Shown: piece by piece, positions 26,915 through 35,577 of the stretch
Layout: each line of letters starts with the position of its first letter
Numbering within the stretch: the first letter of the stretch is position 1
Source: Candidatus Hodarchaeota archaeon
GTDB lineage: Archaea > Asgardarchaeota > Heimdallarchaeia > Hodarchaeales > Hodarchaeaceae
Assembly: GCA_016839815.1 (NCBI GenBank)
Contig: JAEOTM010000143.1
Location: forward strand, 1-64,000
Length of the DNA: 64,000 bases
Reading direction: 5' to 3'
Notes under the pieces: generated by a model
What the model saw: only the letters and a program-made list of their open reading frames with translations
Databases searched by the model: none
Told to the model about the DNA's origin: nothing
Program-made: the position numbers and the translations under genes

Positions 26915-27541
26915 TCACTCGTCCTTTTGTGGTTTAGCAATACGAATTCTGTGATCAACAGGTGCAGGAGTACGATCATAAAATTCAGGTACTTCATCAA
27001 GTAATGGTTCTGGCACAAATATATTATCTTCTTTAATTTTTTCTTGCAACCGATGAAGTCCAGCCCACATTGCTTCTGGACGAGGAGGACATCCAGGAAC
27101 ATAAACATCAACAGGAATAACTTGATCTACACCTTCTAGTATCGTAGGAGCTTGCCAAAAAGGTCCACCACTAATTGCACATTCCCCTGTTGCAAGTACC
27201 CATTTCGGACTAGGCATTTGATCGTAAACGTCTCGCAATCTCGAAGCAAATTTAGTACTTACTGGTCCATTGATCCATAAAACGTCACAATGTCTCGGGC
27301 TAGCTCTGAATAAGACACCTATTCGCTGGGTATCATACCGTCCCGCTGCAGTAGCACCCATTTCAATTGCACAGCATTTCATTCCTAGATACACTGGATA
27401 TAGACTGCATCGTTGGGCCCAATTTCTCAACCAATTTGCGACAACCGTAACAAAACCACGGGATTTTGTCAAGACAACATTAGGCATTGGTTCATAGATT
27501 TCGAGCTCTCCGAGAGCTTTTAATTCATCATACTTGGCCAT
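26915..27541 (-). CDS. nuoB: NADH-quinone oxidoreductase-like subunit B (PSST homologue, cluster N2)
   Basis: A 208-residue subunit that ligates the terminal [4Fe-4S] cluster N2. All four cysteines are present: the adjacent pair in GMKCCAIEMGA, one in ATGECAISGG and one in VPGCPPRPEA. The intervening YDTQRIGVLFRASPRHCDVLWINGPV matches the family closely. The C-terminal 25 residues are an extra charged tail. Confidence 0.95.
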   Translation of the reverse strand: MAKYDELKALGELEIYEPMPNVVLTKSRGFVTVVANWLRNWAQRCSLYPVYLGMKCCAIEMGATAAGRYDTQRIGVLFRASPRHCDVLWINGPVSTKFASRLRDVYDQMPSPKWVLATGECAISGGPFWQAPTILEGVDQVIPVDVYVPGCPPRPEAMWAGLHRLQEKIKEDNIFVPEPLLDEVPEFYDRTPAPVDHRIRIAKPQKDE

Positions 27542-27544
27542 TGT

Positions 27545-27913
27545 TCACACCCACGATAAGGTTCCTTTTTTTATCCAGAAAAATACGCCAAAGAGTATTA
27601 AGGCTGAGAAAATTCCCATAACGATTAGAAGAGGAGTTAAGTCCGTGACCAAACGAAATGAGTATGCCCAGAGTAAAAAGAGTATTGTGAGAATATCAAA
27701 GACGACAAAAACTACTGCAAAAGTAAAAAATTGAACATTGAATCTAACTTGAGCTGACCCAATCGGTTTTTCCCCACATTCGTATGTAGTTGATGCTTGC
27801 CGTAATCGTGGAATGCTTGGGGCCAATAGATACTGTATCAGTTTAATGGCAATGGGGCTAGCTAATCCTGCAATTAAAAAAAGTCCTAAATGAGTCATTT
27901 CTAATTCAAACAT
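27545..27913 (-). CDS. nuoA: NADH-quinone oxidoreductase-like subunit A
   Basis: The first gene of the complex I operon. The 122-residue protein has three membrane helices and the conserved TTYECGEKPIGSAQVRFNVQFF loop, with the Cys that marks the active/deactive switch region in other complex I enzymes, followed by FVVFDILTIL. It starts at the ATG at 27913, and the operon promoter must lie in the 287 bases upstream. Confidence 0.94.
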   Translation of the reverse strand: MFELEMTHLGLFLIAGLASPIAIKLIQYLLAPSIPRLRQASTTYECGEKPIGSAQVRFNVQFFTFAVVFVVFDILTILFLLWAYSFRLVTDLTPLLIVMGIFSALILFGVFFWIKKGTLSWV

Positions 27914-28200
27914 CTTTATCTCACATTATTATTGAATCAAAATTTGTAATAATTCTCTATTTCTGATCAATGAAGAAAATCCATGCTTTTTGTGAAAAGC
28001 TGGTTTCCGAGGTGTTGATTTTTTTCTAGATCGGCGTTTTCCCTTCAAACACCCTATTTATTAATATCTTTCTCGAAATGAATAAAAAGTAAACAATAAT
28101 TAACTATTCCGTCACGCTTGTGTAATTAGGATTCAACTTGTAAACAGTGTAAACACATCATTTTATTGATCTAGTAATAAAGGCTCTTCATGATGTTAGA
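27914..28200. promoter_or_regulatory. Divergent intergenic region between the nuo operon and the radical SAM gene
   Basis: This gene-free segment must hold promoters for both directions. An AT-rich stretch at about 28053-28075 (CTATTTATTAATATC on plus) could serve as a TATA box for the nuo operon, but it is about 140 bases from nuoA. No Shine-Dalgarno sequence is apparent for the radical SAM gene. Confidence 0.3.
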
Positions 28201-29640
28201 GTGAAAATTCTTCTTGTTGTACCCCCATCAATTCAGGAGAAAACAATTTCAAAATATCAACTTGCTTTCCTTAACTTTACTGCACCACCACTTGGATTAG
28301 GGTACATTGCTGCGGTTTTAGAAGAACAGGGTTATTCTAATATTAAGATCCTTGATTCACAGGTATATAACTTAACCCCAGATGACTATCGCAGGTATCT
28401 AAAGCGTTATCACCCTGATTTCGTAGGTATCCAGACACTTACACCAAATTTTATGGATGCTTTAAACGCAGCGCGGATAGCAAAAGAAGAAAATGTACCA
28501 ATTGTTGCTCTTGGAGGTTATCATCCGACCGCAATGCCTGATGAAAGTCTTTTACTTGGGAAAGAAAAAGTAGACCTGATCTTTCGGGGTGAGGCTGAAT
28601 ACTCTATGTTAGAATTCCTTCAAAAGTACGAACATGGTAATGATTGGTCAAATATTAAAGGAATATCCTTTTTGACTGATACACCTCAACATAATCCACC
28701 TGCACCCCTAATTAAAGACTTAGATTCCTTACCATTACCTGCACGGCATTTACTTCCCATGGATAAATATAAAATCTTTGGATCGGCCTTCCCAGCTACT
28801 TCAATTATCACAAGCCGAGGGTGCCCATATTCATGTGATTTTTGTAGCGTATCAGCTTTTTATGGAGCTAAATGGCGTCCAAGATCTCCAGAGAAAATCG
28901 CGGAAGAAGTACGATTCTTAAGAGAACAAATGGATATTAAGGCGACAGCATTTGTTGATGACCTGTTTTTCATCTCAAACAAACGAGTAAAAAAACTCTC
29001 ACTTGCTCTTTCACAAATTGACGATATTTACTGGGGAGCTACAACTCGTGCTGATAGGGGAGATCTTGAATTATTGACTCTAATGCGAAGAGCTGGTTGT
29101 CGATTAGTTTTTGTAGGAGTAGAATCTGGAAATCAAGCAATCCTTGATCAAATTCACAAAAAAACCACATTAAACCAGATAGAACAATATTTTGATAATA
29201 TTAAGAAATCTCGGATGGATTCTCTTGCATCTGTCTCGTTTGGATTCCCAGGGGAGACAAAAGAGACCATATCTTCAACTGTGGATTGGATTATTGATAG
29301 ACTTGATCCTTCACTAGCACTATTCACGCTAGCTACCCCTTATCCTGGAACTGAATTTTATGAGAAGATGCTTGCAGAAGGAAGGATAAAGGAACAAGAT
29401 TATTCTAAATATAATCTCTTCTATCCAATCACAGAATTATCTGGTTTAACAAGAGATGAGATGAAAACACTAACAAAAAACGCCTACAAACGATTTTATA
29501 TGCGTCCACGGAAAATATTGCAAAATACAGTCCGTGAATTAAGATATTCCATGGAAAGTTACGGATTTAGTCAATTTCTTTACAATAGTCAGGTCTTTGC
29601 AAAAGGTATTATCAATATGAAAATACTAACATCCATGTAA
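28201..29640 (+). CDS. B12-binding domain radical SAM protein
   Basis: A 479-residue protein. Residues 1-140 form a cobalamin-binding-like Rossmann domain with TAPPLGLGYIAAVLEE and GGYHPTAMP. The radical SAM core follows, with SRGCPYSCDFCS (C-x3-C-x2-C binding the [4Fe-4S] cluster), then GVESGNQ and SFGFPGET. These class B enzymes carry out methylations or rearrangements on unactivated carbons. The substrate cannot be predicted here; related archaeal proteins modify lipids, hopanoids or RNA. It starts at a GTG with no obvious ribosome-binding site, and reads divergently from the nuo operon. Confidence 0.85.
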   Translation: MKILLVVPPSIQEKTISKYQLAFLNFTAPPLGLGYIAAVLEEQGYSNIKILDSQVYNLTPDDYRRYLKRYHPDFVGIQTLTPNFMDALNAARIAKEENVPIVALGGYHPTAMPDESLLLGKEKVDLIFRGEAEYSMLEFLQKYEHGNDWSNIKGISFLTDTPQHNPPAPLIKDLDSLPLPARHLLPMDKYKIFGSAFPATSIITSRGCPYSCDFCSVSAFYGAKWRPRSPEKIAEEVRFLREQMDIKATAFVDDLFFISNKRVKKLSLALSQIDDIYWGATTRADRGDLELLTLMRRAGCRLVFVGVESGNQAILDQIHKKTTLNQIEQYFDNIKKSRMDSLASVSFGFPGETKETISSTVDWIIDRLDPSLALFTLATPYPGTEFYEKMLAEGRIKEQDYSKYNLFYPITELSGLTRDEMKTLTKNAYKRFYMRPRKILQNTVRELRYSMESYGFSQFLYNSQVFAKGIINMKILTSM

Positions 29641-29645
29641 AGATC

Positions 29646-29891
29646 TCAAAGATAGTTTTTCCCTTCTGCAGTTATTGCATAGGATATAGGCTTTGTGTTC
29701 AGTTTTTTAATGAAACCTTCATCTTCTAAGTGTTGAACAGAAAGGTTAAACGCAGAATCTTCCACATTAATTCCCATACTCTTGTTCATTTCCTGAAGCA
29801 ATCCCTTAACTAGTAATATGGGGATATCCCTTTGCTCTGCAATTATTTCCAATATTGTAATTGATAGATTTGATAGTTCTCTTTCAGTCAC
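29646..29891 (-). CDS. Small winged-helix-like protein
   Basis: An 81-residue protein that looks like a single wHTH: helices LSITILEIIAEQ and LLVKGLLQEM, a recognition-like LSVQHLEDEGFIKKL and a wing ending in YAITAEGKNYL. This pattern is common in archaeal transcription regulators. It starts at a GTG with AAGGA upstream. No partner gene is evident; it converges with the radical SAM gene. Confidence 0.55.
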   Translation of the reverse strand: MTERELSNLSITILEIIAEQRDIPILLVKGLLQEMNKSMGINVEDSAFNLSVQHLEDEGFIKKLNTKPISYAITAEGKNYL

Positions 29892-30063
29892 TTAGATTCA
29901 TCCTTGTTTTGGGGAGGTAGGTCACTTCCAAGTTAACAAATTAAGACATTTGTTCCGCATTTACACAGCTTGTTTGCTTAATATAAAAAACAATAAAAGG
30001 TTATAAGGAAATATTCATACGAGCTTCCAAGAACTTCAAGCTGCAAAACAGAGGTGATTTTGG

Positions 30064-30651
30064 TTGAAGGACATAAAAAGTTTAATTATCAAAGCAAAAG
30101 CCTTAAAGCAAGATAAACAGGTTTCAGAAGCAATAGGTATTCTTAACCAAGCCCACGAGATTGGAATTGCAAATAATGAAGTTGAAAATCTTGTGGATAT
30201 TCATAATCAGTTAATGTTACTCCATTATCAGAATAATGATTCTGAATCCTTTCAAAAATCCTTCAAATTTGCACGGACTTTAGCAGCTAGAATTAATTAT
30301 AATAAAGGTCTTGTAGAAAGCTATATGAATAAAGCATGGATCGAAACCGATAATAAAAACTTTATTGAAGCCATAACACATGCATCTCAAGCTTTAGCGA
30401 TTGATGAAATCTTAGAAAGTGCAACTGCCTTTACAACAGCCTTGTATATCATTTCTGAAGCCAATTATAGTGTAGGAGACAATGTGAAGGGGGATAAATA
30501 CAAACAGCTTTACCAACAAAAATTAATGAAGTTAACCGAGAGCGAGGAACAGGTACTCAAAAGCATCGAAGGCTTATCTGTTGGTATGACCAAGGAAGAA
30601 GATTTGGACTCACGCGTTAAACAGGCTTTACAAGAATTAGATTCCTTTTAA
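30064..30651 (+). CDS. Tetratricopeptide-repeat-like protein
   Basis: A 195-residue helical protein with about four helix pairs of 34-40 residues. The repeat-like segments are AIGILNQAHEIGIANN, FQKSFKFARTLAARI and AITHASQALAIDE. It probably binds another protein. AGAGGTGAT lies just before the TTG at 30064. It is upstream of the M24 peptidase gene with an 80-base structured gap. Confidence 0.55.
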   Translation: MKDIKSLIIKAKALKQDKQVSEAIGILNQAHEIGIANNEVENLVDIHNQLMLLHYQNNDSESFQKSFKFARTLAARINYNKGLVESYMNKAWIETDNKNFIEAITHASQALAIDEILESATAFTTALYIISEANYSVGDNVKGDKYKQLYQQKLMKLTESEEQVLKSIEGLSVGMTKEEDLDSRVKQALQELDSF

Positions 30652-30672
30652 TTTCTCCTGCAAGTTGATCTT

Positions 30673-30727
30673 CTGCATGGAGCAATGCTCAGATCTGTTA
30701 TCATGCAGTGTAGTACCTATGAGGTAC
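30673..30727 (+). promoter_or_regulatory. Structured leader with two inverted repeats; the second masks the ribosome-binding site
   Basis: Two perfect inverted repeats sit between the TPR-like gene and the M24 gene. The first is CTGCATG (30673-30679) with CATGCAG (30702-30708). The second is GTACCT (30713-30718), loop ATG, AGGTAC (30722-30727). The second hairpin contains the GAGGT Shine-Dalgarno (30721-30725) of the GTG at 30732. If it forms in RNA, it would block initiation. As DNA, either could be an operator instead. Confidence 0.4.
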
Positions 30728-30731
30728 CTCC

Positions 30732-31913
30732 GTGGATTCTAGTTACTCTATTGTACCAAAAAGTGAAATCGAACACAGACTTGCACGAGTAAAAGAAGTT
30801 CTATCCACACTCGATTTATCTGGACTTCTTTTATTCTCGAATGTCGAAATGTTTTACTATTCAGGAATAGGGCTGGAGGGTGCAGTATATATTCCTCAAG
30901 ATGGAGAACCAATCCATTTAGTAAAACGAAATAAAAAATTAGCAAAAGAATATTCTTCAATTCCTAACATTATACATTTAGATCGTTTATCTCAGATCTA
31001 TAGTATTCTAAATATCAGTACTGAAGCTAAACTTGGAGTCGAGCTGGATTTTCTTCCTTTTTCATATGTTAAATACCTTGAATCCCTAAAGGAAGGTATA
31101 ATCCTAGAGAATTTTAGTTCCCGATTGCGATTACTACGAGCATTAAAATCTCAGTTCGAAATATCTCAAATAGAAAAAGCCGCAAACGTGGTTGATCGAT
31201 CATTTGAACACTGTGCTGAAATAGCAGCACCTGAAATGACAGAAATCGAATTAGCAGCAAAATTGGATAAATGGTTACTTGATAATGGACATCATGGATA
31301 TATCACTACACATGCGTTCAACTCAGCATTATTAAATTTCTCCTATGTGATTTCTAAATCATCTTCAACCCTCAATATTCATTTTACACCAATATCGGGT
31401 TGGGGGTTATCATTAAAGTATCCGTACGGACCATCAAAGAAAAAAATTGGTACATCTCCATTCTTTGTTGATACGTGTGGGAATCATAATGGATATATTT
31501 CTGACACAACCCGAACTTTTTCTCTTGGACGACTTGATACTGAAACAAAAAATCAAATTGACGCTTTACAACAAATAAAACACTATTTAAAGAAAAATCT
31601 ACGCCCAAGCGTAAGCTTAGGAGAAGTTTATGCTAATGTAATGAGTTTGGCTAAAGAATTGGGGATTAGTAACAATTTTATGGGAGAAAACGGGGATAAA
31701 GTGAAATTTCTTGGTCATGGAGTCGGTTTAGAGCTAGATGAACTACCTATACTGTATGCAAAAGGAAACCAAGCGGAAAAAGGTAATGTTCTCGCTTGTG
31801 AACCGAAATTTATTGAGAAAGGACAAAAAGTCTTGGGGATTGAAGATACATACGCAATCACTAAATCTGGAGTTAAATTATTGTCACACTCTCCGGATTA
31901 TTTTCAAATATAG
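30732..31913 (+). CDS. M24 family metallopeptidase (Xaa-Pro aminopeptidase-like)
   Basis: A 393-residue pita-bread metallopeptidase. An N-terminal creatinase-type domain (about residues 1-145) precedes the catalytic domain. The dinuclear metal ligands are apparent: VDTCGNHNGYISDTTRTF (two Asp), LGHGVGLELDE (His), CEPKF and GIEDTY (two Glu). It should release N-terminal residues next to proline or cleave dipeptides. The start is GTG with GAGGT 6 bases upstream. It heads a long run of plus-strand genes for uptake and nucleoside use, and is followed after 11 bases by a transporter. Confidence 0.85.
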   Translation: MDSSYSIVPKSEIEHRLARVKEVLSTLDLSGLLLFSNVEMFYYSGIGLEGAVYIPQDGEPIHLVKRNKKLAKEYSSIPNIIHLDRLSQIYSILNISTEAKLGVELDFLPFSYVKYLESLKEGIILENFSSRLRLLRALKSQFEISQIEKAANVVDRSFEHCAEIAAPEMTEIELAAKLDKWLLDNGHHGYITTHAFNSALLNFSYVISKSSSTLNIHFTPISGWGLSLKYPYGPSKKKIGTSPFFVDTCGNHNGYISDTTRTFSLGRLDTETKNQIDALQQIKHYLKKNLRPSVSLGEVYANVMSLAKELGISNNFMGENGDKVKFLGHGVGLELDELPILYAKGNQAEKGNVLACEPKFIEKGQKVLGIEDTYAITKSGVKLLSHSPDYFQI

Positions 31914-31924
31914 AGGTTTAACAA

Positions 31925-33202
31925 ATGGAAGACACCCAAAACTCGCTCAAATCAATTTTTTTTGATCTGTACTTGAATCCTAACTTATTAATGATCGCTT
32001 TTTACCAAATAATAGCTACTGGAGCTTTCACTGCGCAACAACTATTATTAGCAGCATACTTGGACGACCTTGGATATTTAGAAACTCATAGTCTAGAGAG
32101 TGGATTGGTTCTCGCAGTGTACTTTGTGTTTTGGTTCATCTTAGGGCCAATCAGTGGGTCTCTTAGTGATCTTCATGGAAGGAAATTTCTAATAATTTCT
32201 GCAAATATTGTCAGTGGTTTGGGATTTATTGGCCTCGTACTATTTCAAGACTTATTGTTCCTTTTCATGGTAAATGGGATCTTGGGAATAGGAGCTGCCT
32301 TACGTATCGGCTCAGTTATGGCCTTATGGGTTCAACACAGTCCAAAAGATCGTATAGGAGAATCAATGGCTTATATTAATATTATTTTAGGAGTAGGAGG
32401 AATAGGAACAACAATTATTGGCTTTCTCCTCTGGACAGAGGTGAAAGAAGCCTCATTTATAGTATTTGGGCCTTTATTGCTCATTGCAGCGGTGTTAATC
32501 TTTCCTATTTCTGATGAGGGTGAATACATCCCATTTTCATTTATAGGCACAATTGATATGGTAAGAACAATGGTTAACTCAAAAAAGGCCGATAATTTTT
32601 TTCTCTCTCCCCCAATACTTAAACTTGGGATCCATTGGTTAGCTATATCAGCAATCGTTTCTTTTGGCACATTTTTAATTCCTATACTTGACAGAATATT
32701 AGAGGAATTACCCTCAGATGTTGAGATTCCAGTAGTTCCAATATTAATTATTGGTATGGCTGTCATAATTGCAACATTTACCGGATTACTTTTTTGGGGA
32801 AGAATTTCTGACAAGTGGGCAAGACGACCAGTTTTAGTAATTGGTTTTGGGAGTACAGCCATATTAGTGGCTCTAATCTATTTAATATTCCAATTCGATC
32901 AAATTCCGGTTATATTAGATGGTCTTAATTCTGTAGATATTATTGTAGTCAGTTTTGTAGCTGTCTTGATAGTGTTACTCTTTTCAATGACTTCTCTCAT
33001 TCCTGCTCCTATGGCTTGGATTGTGGACATTATGGGAAAAGAAAATATGGGGAAAGCCATGTCATTGCGTCAAGCACTAATTGCTATTGGAACCATAATT
33101 GGAACTTCGATAGGAGGATTTGTCATCGGATCATATGCGATTCCAGGACTAATTCTGGTAATATTACTCTTCTTATTGATCTCTGCAGTAATAATCGTGT
33201 AA
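31925..33202 (+). CDS. Major facilitator superfamily transporter
   Basis: A 425-residue protein of about 12 helices. The loop between helices 2 and 3 reads GPISGSLSDLHGRKFLI, the MFS G-x3-D-x2-G-R-K signature, and a counterpart FWGRISDKWARRPVLVIG follows in the second half. AGAGGT precedes the ATG. Its substrate is not evident; the M24 peptidase upstream could hint at peptides, and the genes downstream at nucleosides. A large central loop lies near residues 205-240. Confidence 0.82.
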   Translation: MEDTQNSLKSIFFDLYLNPNLLMIAFYQIIATGAFTAQQLLLAAYLDDLGYLETHSLESGLVLAVYFVFWFILGPISGSLSDLHGRKFLIISANIVSGLGFIGLVLFQDLLFLFMVNGILGIGAALRIGSVMALWVQHSPKDRIGESMAYINIILGVGGIGTTIIGFLLWTEVKEASFIVFGPLLLIAAVLIFPISDEGEYIPFSFIGTIDMVRTMVNSKKADNFFLSPPILKLGIHWLAISAIVSFGTFLIPILDRILEELPSDVEIPVVPILIIGMAVIIATFTGLLFWGRISDKWARRPVLVIGFGSTAILVALIYLIFQFDQIPVILDGLNSVDIIVVSFVAVLIVLLFSMTSLIPAPMAWIVDIMGKENMGKAMSLRQALIAIGTIIGTSIGGFVIGSYAIPGLILVILLFLLISAVIIV

Positions 33203-33268
33203 AATACAGTCAAAAAAAAAAGTATCTAATCAAAAATCATTAATATTGATCCTTAATCCAATTTTTTT

Positions 33269-34654
33269 ATGGGACAATGGTTTGGAAGTTCAGGTGTTCG
33301 GGGTACCTTTGCTCAAATATCACCCGCATTTGGATTTAAATTAGGAACTGCAGTCGGAGAAACTTTTAAGCTAGATAAACCTGTGTATATTGCCTCTGAT
33401 ATTCGTGCTACAGGTGATCTTCTCAAATTTTGTTTTATGAGCGGATTTTCTAGTGTTTCTGGTAATATTATTGACATTGGATTGAATCCCACCCCTGTAC
33501 TATCCTATATCTCGGATATCAAAAACACTTTAGGTATAATGATAACAGCTTCTCATAACCCCCCAGGAAACAACGGTTTTAAACTTTTTTGGAAAGGAGG
33601 GGAATGTAACGAATCCATTGAGGCACAAATCGAGGAAAAAATACGATCTTCTGTTATTCCGGAAACCTATTACTCGCCAAACCAATCAGAATGGGATTCG
33701 GTTGGTACTGGATCATTTGTTCTTCCAAAACCTATTGTTGACGACTATATTTCTCTATTAATAAAAAAACTCACTATAAAGAATACTGATATCAAATTAG
33801 TCATTGATTGTGCTAATAATACTCCGAATCTTGTAACTCCTTTCACACTAAAGAGATTGGGGTTTAGAAATGTAATAGCGATCAATGAAACTTTGGACCC
33901 TACTTTTCCTGGAAGACCAAGTGAACCAACAGCTGAGAATTTACAGGACCTAATTTCCAGAGTTGTGGGTGAAAACGCAGATCTAGGAATTGCTCATGAT
34001 GGCGATGGGGATCGATTCGCAATAATAGACGAAAAGGGTAATTTAATCAGAGCTACAACCCTCATTAATTTTTTTCTGGATCATCTGAATTATCCAAAGG
34101 CTAAAAACGGAATTGTTTATCTCACAAGTGATTGTACCAGTGAAGCTGCAAGTATCGCTGAAAATCATGGAGCAGTTGTAAAAGCCAGCCGTATTGGTAG
34201 AAATAGAGAACACGTGAATGAGGCTAGAGTAATCTTTCTTGCTGAACCGAATAAACTTGTATTTCCTGAATTAGGAAAATGGATAGACGGTTTATATCCA
34301 GCATTAAAACTTCTCGAAATAGTAGGCACAGATAAATTGTCTACTGTCCTGAGCAGATATGAAAAAAGAAAGACCTTAAGAAAAGCATTCAAATACAGTC
34401 AAAACGACAAAAGACAAATTCATGATTATATTCAGAATTTACCCTCATTGTGGTCGAAGCAAATTGAGAAGGTAATCAAGGTAGATGGTATGAAACTCTA
34501 CCTAAAAGATAAATCAAGTATACTCATTAGGTTTTCAGGGACTGAACCCAAAGTAAAATTCTACATAGAATCTAATACTCACCCACGGAATGCAGAAATA
34601 TTAACTCAATTAAAGTCGGAACTTCACCTCGAAGGCCAAGGATTAGACTGTTAA
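33269..34654 (+). CDS. Phosphohexomutase-family enzyme (phosphoglucosamine/phosphopentose mutase-like)
   Basis: A 461-residue protein of the alpha-D-phosphohexomutase superfamily. The opening FGSSGVRGTF, the catalytic serine loop TASHNPPGNNG (Ser95), the metal loop DGDGDR and the phosphate-binding RFSGTEPK are all present. The sugar-specificity loop that is usually GGE-S-GH reads LAEPNKLVFPELGKWIDG, which is divergent. Position beside a nucleoside phosphorylase and PfkB kinase suggests phosphopentomutase activity, as known for a Thermococcus superfamily member; phosphoglucosamine mutase is the alternative. Confidence 0.8.
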   Translation: MGQWFGSSGVRGTFAQISPAFGFKLGTAVGETFKLDKPVYIASDIRATGDLLKFCFMSGFSSVSGNIIDIGLNPTPVLSYISDIKNTLGIMITASHNPPGNNGFKLFWKGGECNESIEAQIEEKIRSSVIPETYYSPNQSEWDSVGTGSFVLPKPIVDDYISLLIKKLTIKNTDIKLVIDCANNTPNLVTPFTLKRLGFRNVIAINETLDPTFPGRPSEPTAENLQDLISRVVGENADLGIAHDGDGDRFAIIDEKGNLIRATTLINFFLDHLNYPKAKNGIVYLTSDCTSEAASIAENHGAVVKASRIGRNREHVNEARVIFLAEPNKLVFPELGKWIDGLYPALKLLEIVGTDKLSTVLSRYEKRKTLRKAFKYSQNDKRQIHDYIQNLPSLWSKQIEKVIKVDGMKLYLKDKSSILIRFSGTEPKVKFYIESNTHPRNAEILTQLKSELHLEGQGLDC

Positions 34655-34682
34655 TGTTTCTATTATACATAATTGAAGTGAA

Positions 34683-35558
34683 GTGATCATATTGAATGCT
34701 AAAAAAACTGGGAATATCAAAGGAGCAGATGTTGTTTCAGATAAAGTGGGAAGACAATATCATATAGGACTGACTAAAGGTGAACTAGCTGAAAATATAA
34801 TTCTAGTAGGAGATCCAGCAAGGCCGAACCTAGTAAAACATCTGTTTTCTGAAATTTATTTCGAAACACAAGTCAGAGAATTTCGTACAATTACTGGAAG
34901 AATCGAAGATACAGATATTTCTATAATGAGCACTGGGATCGGACCAAGTAATATTGAGATTTCTATGGTTGAAATCATGCAAATATGTAAATCTCCTACC
35001 ATTATTCGAGCAGGAAGTTGCGGAGGGTTACAACTCTACATAAATATTGGTGATCTGGTGATATCCACTGGTTCAGTTCGTTTTGAAGATACCAGTTTGT
35101 ATTTTATTCCCGAGGGTTATCCCGCTGTTGCAGATTGGGAGGTTATTTTAGCTCTAAGTGAAGCCGCAAGGAAGGAGAACTATACTTATCATATTGGCCT
35201 TTCAGCCTCAGGATCAGGATTTTACGGGGCCCAAGGGAGGGATATTCCAAGATTACCTGTGAAGAATCCAAACGCTATAAATTATCTAACGCAAGTAAAA
35301 GTATTAAATTTTGAAATGGAAGCTTCTACACTTTTTAATTTAGCCCAAATTTTCGGTTTTCGATCTGGTATGGTCTGCTCCGTGTTTGCGAATCGGATTA
35401 CAAGTGAATTTATTACAAATGAATCTAAACATGATGCCGAAATCAACTGTGTAAAGACTGCGATTAGTGGATTAAAAGTCCTTGAACAGATGGATAAAGT
35501 CAAAAAACATCAGAAGGTGAATTACTGGTCACCAGCAATGAAAATTTCAAACCCCTAG
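34683..35558 (+). CDS. Uridine/purine nucleoside phosphorylase
   Basis: A 291-residue NP-I family phosphorylase. It has LVGDPARPNLVKHLF, REFRTITG, STGIGPSNIEI, RAGSCGGLQ and NFEMEASTLFNLAQ, the glutamate and methionine of the last motif contacting the ribose. It splits nucleosides with phosphate into base and (deoxy)ribose-1-phosphate. The GTG start at 34683 is used; TTG at 34692 is another candidate. It is 28 bases downstream of the phosphomutase and 19 before a PfkB kinase. The motif wording suits uridine phosphorylase better than adenosine-type enzymes. Confidence 0.87.
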   Translation: MIILNAKKTGNIKGADVVSDKVGRQYHIGLTKGELAENIILVGDPARPNLVKHLFSEIYFETQVREFRTITGRIEDTDISIMSTGIGPSNIEISMVEIMQICKSPTIIRAGSCGGLQLYINIGDLVISTGSVRFEDTSLYFIPEGYPAVADWEVILALSEAARKENYTYHIGLSASGSGFYGAQGRDIPRLPVKNPNAINYLTQVKVLNFEMEASTLFNLAQIFGFRSGMVCSVFANRITSEFITNESKHDAEINCVKTAISGLKVLEQMDKVKKHQKVNYWSPAMKISNP

Positions 35559-35577
35559 TCAATAAAGGTAATATCAA

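Noticed and set aside
17172..27913. Membrane-bound [NiFe] hydrogenase (Mbh/Ech) interpretation of the operon
   Set aside because: NuoD lacks both C-x2-C nickel ligand pairs, and the set A-N matches complex I exactly, including three antiporter subunits and NuoA/J/K.
32371..32862. 163-residue frame opposite the MFS transporter
   Set aside because: It is a reverse-strand mirror of a hydrophobic gene with no recognisable features.
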